Source: Gluconobacter sp. Dm-62 (GTDB taxonomy: Bacteria; Pseudomonadota; Alphaproteobacteria; Acetobacterales; Acetobacteraceae). From it: a DNA stretch of 64,000 nt. The stretch spans positions 124,001 through 188,000 of the forward strand of contig NZ_JAERLY010000004.1 in NCBI RefSeq assembly GCF_018256155.1, given 5' to 3'. Positions 18,234-28,020 of the stretch are shown piece by piece (position 1 is the first letter of the stretch; every line of letters begins with the position of its first letter). A program made the position numbers and the translations under genes. Under the pieces are notes generated by a model. It was given only the letters and a program-made list of their open reading frames with translations. It did not search any database and had not been told where the DNA came from.

Positions 18234-19001
18234 TCAGAACATGTCGTCGAATCCGCCGCCGCCGTCACCGCCACCGAAGTCACCGCCGCCACCAGAATCG
18301 CCGCCGCCGAAATCGGAGTTGGAGAAATTACCGGCATCCGTGCCCGAGCCGCCGAAGGGGTCGGAGGCGGAAGCATCACCGCCGTAATTGTTGATGATGG
18401 TGTCGCCACCCGTGCCCCAGCCACCGGCTGCATCGCCGCCGCCATGATGATCGGAGAACAGGCCTTCAAGCGCGTTGGCGGCCATCATGCCACCCGCCAC
18501 ACCTGCGGCTGTCGTCAGGGCCGAGCCAAGGAAGCCCGAGCCGCCACGCTGGAACATGCCCGGCTGATAGCCTGGCGGATAGGCGTACTGCTGCTGCGGC
18601 ATGAAGTTCGGCGGCGGAGCAGCCTGTGAGCCCCAGCCCGGCGGCGGCGCGGACTGCTGCGGACGGTTGCCGCCGCTGAAGAGGCCACCAAACAGGCCCG
18701 GCTTGGACGCGCCGGACTGCTGCACCTGCGCGAGCTGCTGCTGGGCCTGCTGGAGCTGGAATTCGAGCTGACGGATACGGTTCTGCGCCTGTGCCAGAGC
18801 GGCTTCCTGCACCACGGCCATCTGGGTCACGCGATAGCGGGCTTCCGGATATTTCTGGAAGTTGTCGGCGATGAAGCGGTCCGCTTCTGGGTCGATGGGC
18901 GGCAGAGGGGCGGCCGGTGGCTGTCCAGGCCCCGTGACCTGCGGCCCTCCCCCGACACGGGCGACGAAACGGGCGATCAGATCGCGTTCTTCGTTGTTCA
19001 T
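18234..19001 (-). CDS. DUF2076 domain protein
   Basis: A 255-residue protein of unknown function. The N-terminal DUF2076 signature is NNEERDLIARFVARV, then DRFIADNFQKYPEARYRVTQ. A Gln-rich coiled coil follows (about 75-100, RQLEFQLQQAQQQLAQVQQ), then a Pro/Gly/Gln-rich linker and a hydrophobic segment (FLGSALTTAAGVAGGMMAA). The C-terminal third is almost entirely Gly/Asp/Ser and ends in DDMF. The third in-frame ATG (19001) sits nine nt from AAGG and is the best start. DUF2076 proteins are called periplasmic sensors in some annotations, but no signal peptide is visible. Confidence 0.75.
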   Translation of the reverse strand: MNNEERDLIARFVARVGGGPQVTGPGQPPAAPLPPIDPEADRFIADNFQKYPEARYRVTQMAVVQEAALAQAQNRIRQLEFQLQQAQQQLAQVQQSGASKPGLFGGLFSGGNRPQQSAPPPGWGSQAAPPPNFMPQQQYAYPPGYQPGMFQRGGSGFLGSALTTAAGVAGGMMAANALEGLFSDHHGGGDAAGGWGTGGDTIINNYGGDASASDPFGGSGTDAGNFSNSDFGGGDSGGGGDFGGGDGGGGFDDMF

Positions 19002-19166
19002 CGTCATCATCCTTCCAGATGAAGAAATTGCAGAGCGTCAATCATATGATGCACTCACACGCAGTCTACAAGATCGGCCACAAGATCGCTAAATGACGCT
19101 CCCTTCCGGTTATGGGCCGGTGGCTGTAAGGTGACGCCCGATTTCTGCCAACCGGAGCCTATCGAA

Positions 19167-20045
19167 TTGTCTGCGACCCGGCCGCTCTGCTTCCAGGACC
19201 TGATCCTGCGCCTTCATCAATTCTGGTCCGAGAAGGGCTGCGCCATTTTGCAGCCTTACGATACCGAACTCGGAGCAGGCACGCTCTCCCCTCACACCAC
19301 GCTCCGCGCACTCGGCCCCAAGCCCTGGGCCGCTGCCTATGTGCAGCCCTGCCGCCGTCCCTCGGATGGCCGTTACGGCGAGAACCCGAACCGTCTTCAG
19401 CACTATTACCAGTATCAGGTGCTGCTCAAGCCGACGCCGGAAGACAGCCAGCAGCTTCTGCTCGACAGCTACCGTGCCATCGGGATCGACCCCGAGCTGC
19501 ACGATATCCGATTCGTCGAGGATGACTGGGAAAACCCGACCATCGGCGCCTGGGGACTGGGCTGGGAAGTCTGGTGTGACGGGATGGAGGTCTCGCAGTT
19601 CACCTATTTCCAGCAGGTTGGCGGTATTCCGACCGTCATGCCATCGACGGAACTGACCTATGGACTCGAGCGTCTGGCGATGTATGTGCAGGGCGTCGAA
19701 AACGTTTACGACCTCGATTTCAACGGCCGTGGCCTGACCTATGGCGACGTGTTTCTGCGTGCCGAGCAGGACTATTCACGCCATAATTTCGAGCTCGCCG
19801 ACACGCAGATGCTGCTCACCCATTTCAACGATGCCGAGCGGGAGTCCATCCGGCTGTCCGAGGCCGGCGTGGCCCAGCCTGCCTATGACCAGTGCCTCAA
19901 GGCCTCGCATCTGTTCAATCTGCTGGATGCGCGGGGCGTGATTTCCGTGTCCGAGCGCGCATCCTATATCGGGCGCGTCCGTGCGCTTGCCAAAGCCGCC
20001 TGCGACGCCTGGCTCGCCGGTGAGGAGGAGACGTCCCATGGCTGA
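19167..20045 (+). CDS. glyQ: glycyl-tRNA synthetase alpha chain
   Basis: Catalytic class II subunit of the bacterial alpha2beta2 glycyl-tRNA synthetase. The conserved body begins [20 protein letters not shown] and includes [20 protein letters not shown] and the [20 protein letters not shown] segment. Start choice: a TTG at 19167 with GGAG nine nt upstream gives a normal N-terminus (292 residues). A GTG at 19131 would add 12 unconserved residues and has only a weak, overlapping ribosome site. glyS overlaps the 3' end by 8 nt, so the two chains are translationally coupled. Confidence 0.95.
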   Translation: MSATRPLCFQDLILRLHQFWSEKGCAILQPYDTELGAGTLSPHTTLRALGPKPWAAAYVQPCRRPSDGRYGENPNRLQHYYQYQVLLKPTPEDSQQLLLDSYRAIGIDPELHDIRFVEDDWENPTIGAWGLGWEVWCDGMEVSQFTYFQQVGGIPTVMPSTELTYGLERLAMYVQGVENVYDLDFNGRGLTYGDVFLRAEQDYSRHNFELADTQMLLTHFNDAERESIRLSEAGVAQPAYDQCLKASHLFNLLDARGVISVSERASYIGRVRALAKAACDAWLAGEEETSHG

Positions 20046-22146
20046 ACTCTTTATCGAACTGTTCAGCGAGGAAATCCCCTCCGGCATGCAGGCCCGTGCG
20101 GCGAACGATCTGGGTTCGCTGCTGACCAAAGCGCTCGACGGCCTGAATCCGCGTGATCTGCGCATTTTCTTCGGTGCCCGCCGTATCGCGGCGATCCTGA
20201 ATGTCGATGCCGAAATCCCGGCCCGCAGCGTGTCTGAGCGTGGCCCGCGTGAAGGTGCACCGGAAAAGGCGCTGGAAGGCTTCACCCGCAAGCATGGCGT
20301 CACACCGGCGGATCTGACGCTGGAAAACGGCTTCTGGGTTCTGAACAAGTCGCTCGACCCGGTGAGTGCGGAAAGCCGCGTGTCCGAAGCCGTGCCGGAG
20401 CTTCTGTGGAAGTTCCCCTGGCCGAAATCCATGCGCTGGGGCGCGGGGTCGAACTTCACATGGGTGCGCCCGCTGCGTCGGATCGCCTGCCTGCTGGATG
20501 GGCACGTCGTGCCATTCGCCCTCGCCCGTGACGGGGATGACGCGCATGGTCTGAAGGCGTCCAACCTCTCCGAAGGCCATCGCTTTCTCGCTCCGGGCGC
20601 GTTCGAGATCCTGTCTGGCCAGCAGTGGCAGGACGAGCTTGAAACGCGTTCGGTCATCGTGGACATGGACAGCCGCCGCGACATGGTGCGCACGGGTGTA
20701 GCGCGTCTGGCGGACCAGCATGGCATTACGGTCGTGCAGGATGACGGGCTGGTCGATGAAGTCTGCGGGCTGGTCGAATATCCGGTCCCGCTTCTGGGTA
20801 AAATCGACGCTGCGTTCATGGACCTGCCGGCCGAAGTGATGCAGGTCTCCATGCGGATCAACCAGCGCTATTTCGCGCTGCGCAATCCAGACGGCAAGGC
20901 TGCACCGTATTTCGCTTTCATCGGCAACCTGCCGTTCAAGGATGGCGGCAAGCTGACCACGGCGGGCAATGAGCGCGTGCTTCGCGCCCGGTTTGCCGAT
21001 GCGCGGCATTTCTGGGATCTGGATCGCAAGACCACGCTGGCCGACCGTGTTCCGGCGCTGGCGGCGGTAACGTTCCATGCCAAGCTGGGCACGCAGGCCG
21101 AGCGCGCCGAGCGGATCTCGAAGCTTGCAGGCACCGTGGCGCAGGCCATGGGTCTTGATGGCGCACAGATCGCGCAGGCTGAACGCGCGGGTCTGCTGGC
21201 CAAGGCGGATCTGACGACCGGAATGGTCGGCGAGTTCCCGGAACTTCAGGGCGTCATGGGCGGCTATTACGCGGCGCATGATGGTGAAGACGAGGCCGTC
21301 TCCCGTGCCGTGGCCGAGCATTACCTGCCGCGCGGTCAGTCCGATGAGACGGCCAAGGCACCGGTTTCGGTCGCTGTGGCGCTCGCGGACCGGCTCGACC
21401 TGCTGGCCGGTTTTTTTGCCATCGGTGAACTGCCGAGTGGTTCGGGCGATCCGTATGCGCTGCGTCGTGCGGCTCTGGGCATCATCCGGACGATCCGTGA
21501 CAACGGGCTGCGTTTAGACTTGTCTGACCTTCTTGCCAGAGCAGCAGACAGTTTCCACGACAATCCATTCAAAGACGTTCAATCCCAAACAAAATTGATG
21601 CCGTTTATTCAAGAACGTCTGCGCGTTATCCTTCGCACAGAAGGTCAAAGGCACGATGTTCTTGATGCATGCTTTGCTGGAAAGCGCTTTGACACCGTAG
21701 GGGAACTTGTACCAACAGCGCTGGATGGCGATCTGGTCCGGCTTCTGGCCCGGACTTCGGCGCTGTCAGAGATGATCCAGACGGAAGACGGACGCAACCT
21801 GCTCGCCGCCGCCAAGCGCGCCGCCAACATCCTGCGCATCGAGGACAAGAAGGACGGCCCGCATACCGGCGCACCCGATCCCACCCTCTATACGCAGGAC
21901 GAGGAACGCGCTCTGGCTGCCGGTCTCGATCAGGCCGTTCCCGCAATCGAGACGGCCCTGAAGGAAGAGCGTTTCACTGATGCGATGCAGGCCATTGCGG
22001 CCCTGCGTCCGACGCTGGACCGTTTCTTCGGAGCCGTGACGGTCAACGCGCCGGAGCCGGAGGTGCGGGCCAATCGCCTCAGACTGCTGTCCCGCTTCCG
22101 CGAGACGACGGCCCTGATCGCCGATTTCGGCCAGATCGAGGGCTGA
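20038..22146 (+). CDS. glyS: glycyl-tRNA synthetase beta chain
   Basis: tRNA-binding beta subunit of glycyl-tRNA synthetase. 702 residues from the ATG at 20038, preceded by GGAGGAG. It begins [20 protein letters not shown], the standard GlyS N-terminus, and has the HD-like middle region and the C-terminal anticodon-binding domain ([19 protein letters not shown]). Length is normal and the frame is intact. Odd feature: between about 21510 and 21720 the third codon positions become A/T-rich; my hand count gives roughly 85 G/C of 180 bases from 21541 to 21720, well below the surrounding gene, yet the protein looks ordinary. Confidence 0.96.
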   Translation: MAELFIELFSEEIPSGMQARAANDLGSLLTKALDGLNPRDLRIFFGARRIAAILNVDAEIPARSVSERGPREGAPEKALEGFTRKHGVTPADLTLENGFWVLNKSLDPVSAESRVSEAVPELLWKFPWPKSMRWGAGSNFTWVRPLRRIACLLDGHVVPFALARDGDDAHGLKASNLSEGHRFLAPGAFEILSGQQWQDELETRSVIVDMDSRRDMVRTGVARLADQHGITVVQDDGLVDEVCGLVEYPVPLLGKIDAAFMDLPAEVMQVSMRINQRYFALRNPDGKAAPYFAFIGNLPFKDGGKLTTAGNERVLRARFADARHFWDLDRKTTLADRVPALAAVTFHAKLGTQAERAERISKLAGTVAQAMGLDGAQIAQAERAGLLAKADLTTGMVGEFPELQGVMGGYYAAHDGEDEAVSRAVAEHYLPRGQSDETAKAPVSVAVALADRLDLLAGFFAIGELPSGSGDPYALRRAALGIIRTIRDNGLRLDLSDLLARAADSFHDNPFKDVQSQTKLMPFIQERLRVILRTEGQRHDVLDACFAGKRFDTVGELVPTALDGDLVRLLARTSALSEMIQTEDGRNLLAAAKRAANILRIEDKKDGPHTGAPDPTLYTQDEERALAAGLDQAVPAIETALKEERFTDAMQAIAALRPTLDRFFGAVTVNAPEPEVRANRLRLLSRFRETTALIADFGQIEG

Positions 22147-22150
22147 GGCC

Positions 22151-24193
22151 ATGGGAGCGTGGTGGTCCGGGTCCGTCACCACGCTCCTTCACACTCCCCC
22201 GGCCCAACTCTGCGCCGCTTTAGCCCATAAGGTGGTGCAGAACCGTTTTCAGGGCGAGCCGCAGCAGGCTCGTGCCTGGGAAGCGCAGATTGACCTTTTG
22301 CGCGACATTCTTCCGACAATTCCCAACGCGCAGGACTGGCAGGTTCTGTTCGAGTTCCCGATCCCGCGGCTTGGCGGGAGAATTGACACGGTTCTGGTCT
22401 CACCCGGCGCGATTTATGTGCTGGAATTCAAGATCGGCGCGTCCAGTTTCGACGGTGCAGCGCTCTCCCAGACGGAAGGTTATGCGCTCGACCTGCTGGA
22501 TTTTCATGCTACCAGCCGGGCCCATCCGCTCATTCCCATTCTGGTTGCCACAGATGCGCCGCCCCGTGCTCAAACATCCCCTCTTCTGCTCCCGCTGGGC
22601 GTCACGGAGGTTCAGCGCGTCAATGCAGCGGGACTGAAAACGCTGCTGACCACGCTGGCGGCGCACACGGCGCAGACGGCTCATACCGATCACCCACTCA
22701 TCCCCGCGCAGTGGGAACATGCCCCCTACGATCCGGTCCCGAGCATCGTGGAAGCCGCCCGGCAGATCTACGCGACACATAGCGTTGCCGATATCCACAC
22801 GGCCCGTGCGGACGCGACAAACCTGACGCAGACCTCGGCCTGTATCGCCAGCATTCTGGAAACTGCCCGGACGGCTGGGCGCAAGGTCATCGTGTTCGTC
22901 TCGGGTATTCCGGGCGCGGGTAAGACGCTGTGTGGCCTGAAGGCGGCTTTTGCAGATGGGAGCGATGGAACGGGTGCGACGTTCCTGACCGGAAACCCCA
23001 CCCTTGTCTCGGTGCTACGCGAGGCCCTGACGCGCGATACGGTCAGGCGGGGGCAGAAGCGTCCCCTCGTGGAACAGCGGATGGAGTCCACCATCCAATC
23101 CCTGACCAAATTCCGCGATCACTATGTCGGGCGTCCGGCGGAATGTCCGCCCGAGCAGATCATGGTCATTGACGAGGCCCAGCGCTGCTGGACGCAGACT
23201 CAGGCTGTCCGCAAAAGCCAACAGCGGCATGTGAAGCTGACAGAGTCCGAGCCCGCGCATCTGCTGGACATCATGGGACGGCATGACGGGTTCGCGGCCA
23301 TTCTGTGCCTGATCGGGCATGGGCAAGAAATCAATGATGGTGAAGGCGGTCTGGCCTGCTGGGGTGAGGCCCTTCTGAGCCGCCCGGCGTGGCACGTTGA
23401 GGCGGCTCCGGACGTGATCGGAACCGGGGATCTGACGCATCTGCCTGCCACGCTCGAAGCCGGAAGGCAGCGCTTTTTACATCTCGGTGTCGCCATCCGA
23501 TCCCTGCGCGAGGAGACCGCCCCCCGATGGGTCAATGCCGTCCTTGATGGAGACGTCGAAACGGCACGGCATCTGGCCGGGCTGACAGATCTGCCGTTTC
23601 GGCTCACGCGCAGTCTGGACGATCTGCGTGCCGGGCTGCGTCATCGCTCGCGCCTGACCTATCGGTGTGGGCTGGTTGCAAGTTCGAAAGCGAAACGTCT
23701 TCGGGCCGAAGGGCTTGGCTGTGAAGTCCCGCACATGGACGACAAGGCCGTGTCCCAATGGTTCCTGAACCGCTGGGTTCCGGATAGGGATATCCGGGCG
23801 TCTGACGCCCTTGAGACCTGTGCGACGGAGTTTGCCATTCAGGGGCTGGAACTGGATTTTGTGGGGCTGTGCTGGGATGGCGATCTGATCCGCGCACCTT
23901 CAGGCGATCGCTGGCAGCCGCGCCGCTTTTCGGGCACGAAATGGGCCAATGTCAGTGCAGCGGAAGCGACTTTATGGCGGCTGAACACCTATCGCGTCCT
24001 GCTGACACGGGCCCGGTACGAGACCCTGATCTGGGTGCCGCAGGGCAATGCAGATGATCCAACACGAGATCCCGAAACACTGGACCGGATCGCGGATTTT
24101 CTGATGGCATGCGGCGTGCCTGCGCTGGAACCGGTCGCACACGCACCTGCCTTTACCGTGCAGAATGATCTGGCGGACCTTCTGGCCGGTTAG
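22151..24193 (+). CDS. PD-(D/E)xK nuclease fused to DUF2075 SF1-like helicase
   Basis: A 680-residue nuclease-helicase. The N-terminal domain carries a PD-(D/E)xK-type signature: GGRIDTVLV with D79, then YVLEFK with E92 and K94. A P-loop NTPase of the DUF2075 type follows: Walker A GIPGAGKT at 252-259, Walker B VIDEAQRCW with D341-Q344, and a C-terminal SF1 motif VI-like YRVLLTRARYETLIWVP near 635-655. It starts 4 nt after glyS and is convergent with rodA, with which its stop codon overlaps. Enzymes of this layout include anti-phage nuclease-helicases (Nhi-like, from memory). The defence role is inference; a repair function is the alternative. Confidence 0.8.
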   Translation: MGAWWSGSVTTLLHTPPAQLCAALAHKVVQNRFQGEPQQARAWEAQIDLLRDILPTIPNAQDWQVLFEFPIPRLGGRIDTVLVSPGAIYVLEFKIGASSFDGAALSQTEGYALDLLDFHATSRAHPLIPILVATDAPPRAQTSPLLLPLGVTEVQRVNAAGLKTLLTTLAAHTAQTAHTDHPLIPAQWEHAPYDPVPSIVEAARQIYATHSVADIHTARADATNLTQTSACIASILETARTAGRKVIVFVSGIPGAGKTLCGLKAAFADGSDGTGATFLTGNPTLVSVLREALTRDTVRRGQKRPLVEQRMESTIQSLTKFRDHYVGRPAECPPEQIMVIDEAQRCWTQTQAVRKSQQRHVKLTESEPAHLLDIMGRHDGFAAILCLIGHGQEINDGEGGLACWGEALLSRPAWHVEAAPDVIGTGDLTHLPATLEAGRQRFLHLGVAIRSLREETAPRWVNAVLDGDVETARHLAGLTDLPFRLTRSLDDLRAGLRHRSRLTYRCGLVASSKAKRLRAEGLGCEVPHMDDKAVSQWFLNRWVPDRDIRASDALETCATEFAIQGLELDFVGLCWDGDLIRAPSGDRWQPRRFSGTKWANVSAAEATLWRLNTYRVLLTRARYETLIWVPQGNADDPTRDPETLDRIADFLMACGVPALEPVAHAPAFTVQNDLADLLAG

Positions 24194-25377
24194 TCCTCGT
24201 CCTCTTCCACACCCGGATCACGCTCGTTGCGATGCACCCAGGCGGACATGAGCAGCCCAAAGCCGAACATCATCGTCAGCATGGCCGAGCCACCATAGGA
24301 AATGAGCGGCAGCGGCACACCACCCACCGGGATGGCCCCCATAACCATGGACAGGTTCACCGCGCAGTACAGAAAAAAATCCATCGCAATGCCCAGACCC
24401 AGCAGCCGCCCGAACTGGTTGCGGCTGCGGATGGCGATGAGCATGCCCCCCATAACGAGCGTTCCCAGCAGCACAATGACGGCGATCCCGCCGACAAAGC
24501 CCCACTCTTCTCCGATCATGGTGAAGATGAAGTCCGTCTGTTTTTCCGGCAGGAAGTTCAGCTGGCCCTGACTGCCATGCAGGTATCCCTCGCCCCACAT
24601 GCCACCGGAGCCGAGCGCGATCTTGGACTGGATGATGTTGTAACCCGCACCCAGCGGATCATGTTCGGGATGCAGGAACGTATCGATCCGGGCCTTCTGG
24701 TAGTCGTGCAGATGGCTGTAGATCAGCTTGCCCATGAACGGCAGTGGCGCCACGAGCAGCACGATCTGCCACAGGCGCATCCCGGCTGCGAAGAACAGCG
24801 TCGCCCCGATGACACCGATAATCGTCGCAGTCCCGAGATTGGGTTCCTTGAGCACTAGCAGGACCGGCAGCAGCGTCAGAAGTGCGGGCGGGATCAGGCG
24901 CAGCGGATTGCCCATCCGTTCGTTACCGATCCGGTGAAACCAGGTCGCCAGCATCAGAACGAGGCCGATTTTCGCGAATTCGGAGGGCTGGAACTGCATC
25001 CCCGCCAGATTGATCCAGCGTTCCGCGCCCTTTCCCACATGCCCCATCCGCAACACAAGGGCGAGCAGCGTGACCGAAAGAAGATAGACCGGAACCGCCG
25101 CCATACGCAGAAGACGGGGGCTGATGAGCGAGACGGCGATCATCATCACCAGACCGAACCCAAACCGCACCATCTGCGGCGCGGCAAACGGCTTGGCCGA
25201 ACCACCACCGGCTGAATAGAGCGCGATATAGCCCACCCCCGCTAGCACGCAGACCAGCAGAACATAGATCCAGTTGACCTGAAGCAGGCGCGCCATCGGG
25301 CGGAAATCGGGCTCGGCCCGTAGGAGACGCCGATCGGATTTAAGGAAGCCGAACGTGTTCAGGCCATTGCGCTTCAT
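24190..25377 (-). CDS. rodA: rod-shape peptidoglycan polymerase RodA
   Basis: SEDS-family glycosyltransferase that polymerises lateral-wall peptidoglycan together with PBP2. 395 residues with about ten transmembrane helices. Conserved SEDS segments are GAERWINLAGMQFQPSEFAK, the GAGYNIIQSKIALGSGGMWG loop and the PLISYGGSAMLTMM segment. The start overlaps the mrdA stop by 4 nt. The gene ends the mreBCD-mrdA-rodA cluster, and its stop codon overlaps that of the convergent nuclease-helicase, leaving no room for an intergenic terminator. Confidence 0.96.
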   Translation of the reverse strand: MKRNGLNTFGFLKSDRRLLRAEPDFRPMARLLQVNWIYVLLVCVLAGVGYIALYSAGGGSAKPFAAPQMVRFGFGLVMMIAVSLISPRLLRMAAVPVYLLSVTLLALVLRMGHVGKGAERWINLAGMQFQPSEFAKIGLVLMLATWFHRIGNERMGNPLRLIPPALLTLLPVLLVLKEPNLGTATIIGVIGATLFFAAGMRLWQIVLLVAPLPFMGKLIYSHLHDYQKARIDTFLHPEHDPLGAGYNIIQSKIALGSGGMWGEGYLHGSQGQLNFLPEKQTDFIFTMIGEEWGFVGGIAVIVLLGTLVMGGMLIAIRSRNQFGRLLGLGIAMDFFLYCAVNLSMVMGAIPVGGVPLPLISYGGSAMLTMMFGFGLLMSAWVHRNERDPGVEEDED

Positions 25378-27386
25378 TGCGTTGTCCCCGGCTCCGAGTG
25401 AGCGTCTGCGACGGGAGGGGCTGTGGAAACAGAGGGGATGGCTTCAGCCGGAGCGGCCGGCGTTTCTGCTCCGGCTGGTGGTGGTGCAACAGTTGGGGCG
25501 GCAGGACGGACATCACTGGCCGGGTCGCGCAGCAAGGTGTCGGTCATGATGAGCTTGGCGAGAGGCGCGGCTTCATCCGCACCAGCATTCCCATGTTCCA
25601 CAACCACTGCGACGGCATATTTCGGATTGTCGTAAGGCGCAAAGCAGATGAACAGCGCATGGGGCCGGTATTCCCAGGGCAGGTTCATGGAATTGAAGTG
25701 CCCGGACTCACGCAGTGCGCGTGAAACACGGCGGACCTGTGCCGACCCCGTCTTTCCCGCCATCTGGATCCCCGGCAGGTCCAGCCGCGCCTTGGGGGCC
25801 GTGCCATGCTGATCGTTGACGACCGCGAACATCCCGCCCCGCACGACGTCCAGATAGTCCGGCGGCAGATCGACCTTTGCCACGTCCTCCACTGAAGCCA
25901 GCGCTGAAAGCTGATCGTTGGTCGCGCGTAGCAGATGCGGCTGCACGTTCCGGCCCGAAGCAATACGGGAGGTATAGGTGGCAAGTTCCAGCGGCGTGAC
26001 CTGCACGAAACCCTGCCCAATGCCCGCATTGACCGTATCGCCACCATTCCAGTGGAAGCCGTGCTTCTGCCGCCATTCAGGCGTCGGGATCACGCCGGAC
26101 CGGACATGCGGCAGCTCGATCTCAGGCTTGACGCCCAGCCCCATCGCATTGCCGACCGCCTTGATCGGGTCCATGCCGCACCGGCGCGCCACTTCATAGA
26201 AATAGACGTCGCAGGAGAATTTCAGACCCTCACGCATGTTGATCATGCCGTGGCCCCAGCGGTTCCAGCAATGGAAGCGCACACCGCCCAGATCGTAATA
26301 TCCAGGGCAGTTGAAGCGGTCCTGTGCCGTAACGGAGCCTGATTTGAGGGCGGCAAGGGCCACGGCGGGTTTAAAGGTCGAGCCGGGCGGGTAGAGACCG
26401 GACACCGCCTTGTCCACCAGCGGCGTGCGCGGATCGCTGGCCCATTCGTTCCACTGGGCGTGACTGACGCCGGAATCGAACAGCGACGGATCGAAGGACG
26501 GCGTGCTGACCATCGCCATCACCTCGCCGTTGCGACAGTCCATGACCACCGCACTGGCCACACGGTCTTCAAGACGGTTGAGCACCTGCTGCTGAAGGAC
26601 GGAGTCCAGCGTCAGGCGCACATCCTCGCCCTGCTGGCCTTCCACGCGATCGATCTCGCCAATCACGCGACCGACGGCGTTGACTTCCATCTCCACGGAA
26701 CCCGATTCGCCACGCAGGGATGCTTCCTGCGTCTGTTCGATCCCGGCCCGTCCAACCCGCATTCCCGGCAGCGACAGCGTCGTGTCCTTGGAGACGTCCT
26801 CTTCGTTTGGCGGTGCGACATAGCCCACGATATGGGCCATCAGATCCTTGAACGGATAAAGCCGTGTCGATCCCACATCGACCAGAACACCCGGCAGAGA
26901 GGGCGCATTCAGCTCGATCCGGGCCATGTCGTCCCAAGACAGGAATTCATGCAACGTGACGGGCACGTATTTATGGACATGCCGCAGATCACGTTCGATG
27001 CGCGCACGGTCATGTTCATCCAGCGGGACGATCTGGGAAAAGCGCTCGATGACGGCCGGAATATCCGTCGTCTCTTCCGGCATCAGAAGCGCGCGCCAGC
27101 TGACCTTGTTGTCCGCCAGCGCGATACCGAAGCGGTCATGAACCGTGCCGCGGGCTGGCGCGAGAAGACGCTTGCTCGTCCGGTTGCGTTCGGCAAGCTG
27201 GCGCAGGTGCCCCCCATCCACGACCTGCAGATTATACAGCCGCCGCCCGAGCACACCCAGCACCCCGGCCTGCACGGCCATGACCAGCAGCGCACGGCGC
27301 GTGAAGACGCCCCGCCCCGAACGCACAGGCTCAGCCTGGCGCTTTTGGCGCATCCGCGACCGGAAAGGGGTTTTTCGGGAAAACAT
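25374..27386 (-). CDS. mrdA: penicillin-binding protein 2
   Basis: Class B transpeptidase of the elongasome, cross-linking wall peptides with RodA as partner. 670 residues: short Arg-rich cytoplasmic N-terminus, one membrane anchor (ALLVMAVQAGVLGVLG), dimerisation domain, then the transpeptidase domain. Active-site motifs are S336-T-F-K339, S391-C-D393 and K545-T-G547. The last 50 residues are a Pro/Ala-rich unconserved tail. 62 bp separate it from mreD, with which it shares orientation. Confidence 0.96.
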   Translation of the reverse strand: MFSRKTPFRSRMRQKRQAEPVRSGRGVFTRRALLVMAVQAGVLGVLGRRLYNLQVVDGGHLRQLAERNRTSKRLLAPARGTVHDRFGIALADNKVSWRALLMPEETTDIPAVIERFSQIVPLDEHDRARIERDLRHVHKYVPVTLHEFLSWDDMARIELNAPSLPGVLVDVGSTRLYPFKDLMAHIVGYVAPPNEEDVSKDTTLSLPGMRVGRAGIEQTQEASLRGESGSVEMEVNAVGRVIGEIDRVEGQQGEDVRLTLDSVLQQQVLNRLEDRVASAVVMDCRNGEVMAMVSTPSFDPSLFDSGVSHAQWNEWASDPRTPLVDKAVSGLYPPGSTFKPAVALAALKSGSVTAQDRFNCPGYYDLGGVRFHCWNRWGHGMINMREGLKFSCDVYFYEVARRCGMDPIKAVGNAMGLGVKPEIELPHVRSGVIPTPEWRQKHGFHWNGGDTVNAGIGQGFVQVTPLELATYTSRIASGRNVQPHLLRATNDQLSALASVEDVAKVDLPPDYLDVVRGGMFAVVNDQHGTAPKARLDLPGIQMAGKTGSAQVRRVSRALRESGHFNSMNLPWEYRPHALFICFAPYDNPKYAVAVVVEHGNAGADEAAPLAKLIMTDTLLRDPASDVRPAAPTVAPPPAGAETPAAPAEAIPSVSTAPPVADAHSEPGTTQ

Positions 27387-27448
27387 CAGGGCAGAAATTC
27401 AGATCCGGAAAAGAAAACAGCCTTCCACGCGGCACGCAGAAGACGCTG

Positions 27449-28015
27449 TCAGGCCTGATCGGGATTGGCAAATGTGCGGCGTCCCCAGACAAACAGCGCT
27501 GTCAGGCTGGGATAGATACCGATTGTAAGCGCCGCCTGAAAGAGGCCAGGTGCGGGAGAAAGCAGTGCAACGGCATGCAGGCACACCAGCGCCCACTGAA
27601 AAAAGGAGGCCAGAACAGCGAAAATGCTGAAAATCAGCCACCCAGCGATGAAACCCAGACGCGACAGGCCATAGCGCCAGTGATGCGCCACGCCATAAAT
27701 CACAAGCAGGGACAGCAGCACTGTGCCCGGCGGCCCGAAACTGAAAATTTCCACGATCAGCCCGCACAAAAAAACCGCAAGTGCTGGCATGGAACGGGGG
27801 CGGCTATGCGCCCAGAACCAGACCGTACACATCGCAATCCCAAACTGAAGCTGCGCCTGCCCCGGAATTCCGAACGGTGCGGACAGCAGAATGGCGGACA
27901 ACATGATGAACAGCGACGGCATGGCCGCCCTGCTGGACATGTCGAGCGCGCGGCGGAAGGTCTGTTTGGGCTCAACCGCGGAGTGCAGATGCGGCGTGGA
28001 GTTCTCGGCAACCAT
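27449..28015 (-). CDS. mreD: rod-shape-determining protein MreD
   Basis: Small integral membrane protein of the elongasome. 188 residues from the ATG at 28015, just after the mreC stop at 28021. An upstream in-frame start would extend into mreC. Five or so hydrophobic helices are visible (PSLFIMLSAILLSAPFGIPG and the following segments). MreD sequences diverge strongly; position directly after mreC is the main support. The N-terminal 40 residues are polar and longer than usual. Confidence 0.88.
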   Translation of the reverse strand: MVAENSTPHLHSAVEPKQTFRRALDMSSRAAMPSLFIMLSAILLSAPFGIPGQAQLQFGIAMCTVWFWAHSRPRSMPALAVFLCGLIVEIFSFGPPGTVLLSLLVIYGVAHHWRYGLSRLGFIAGWLIFSIFAVLASFFQWALVCLHAVALLSPAPGLFQAALTIGIYPSLTALFVWGRRTFANPDQA

Positions 28016-28020
28016 GGCGC

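Noticed and set aside
19061-19090. Short direct repeat ACAAGATCG before glyQ as a regulatory iteron
   Set aside because: Only two 9-bp copies, no symmetry or partner; chance is sufficient.
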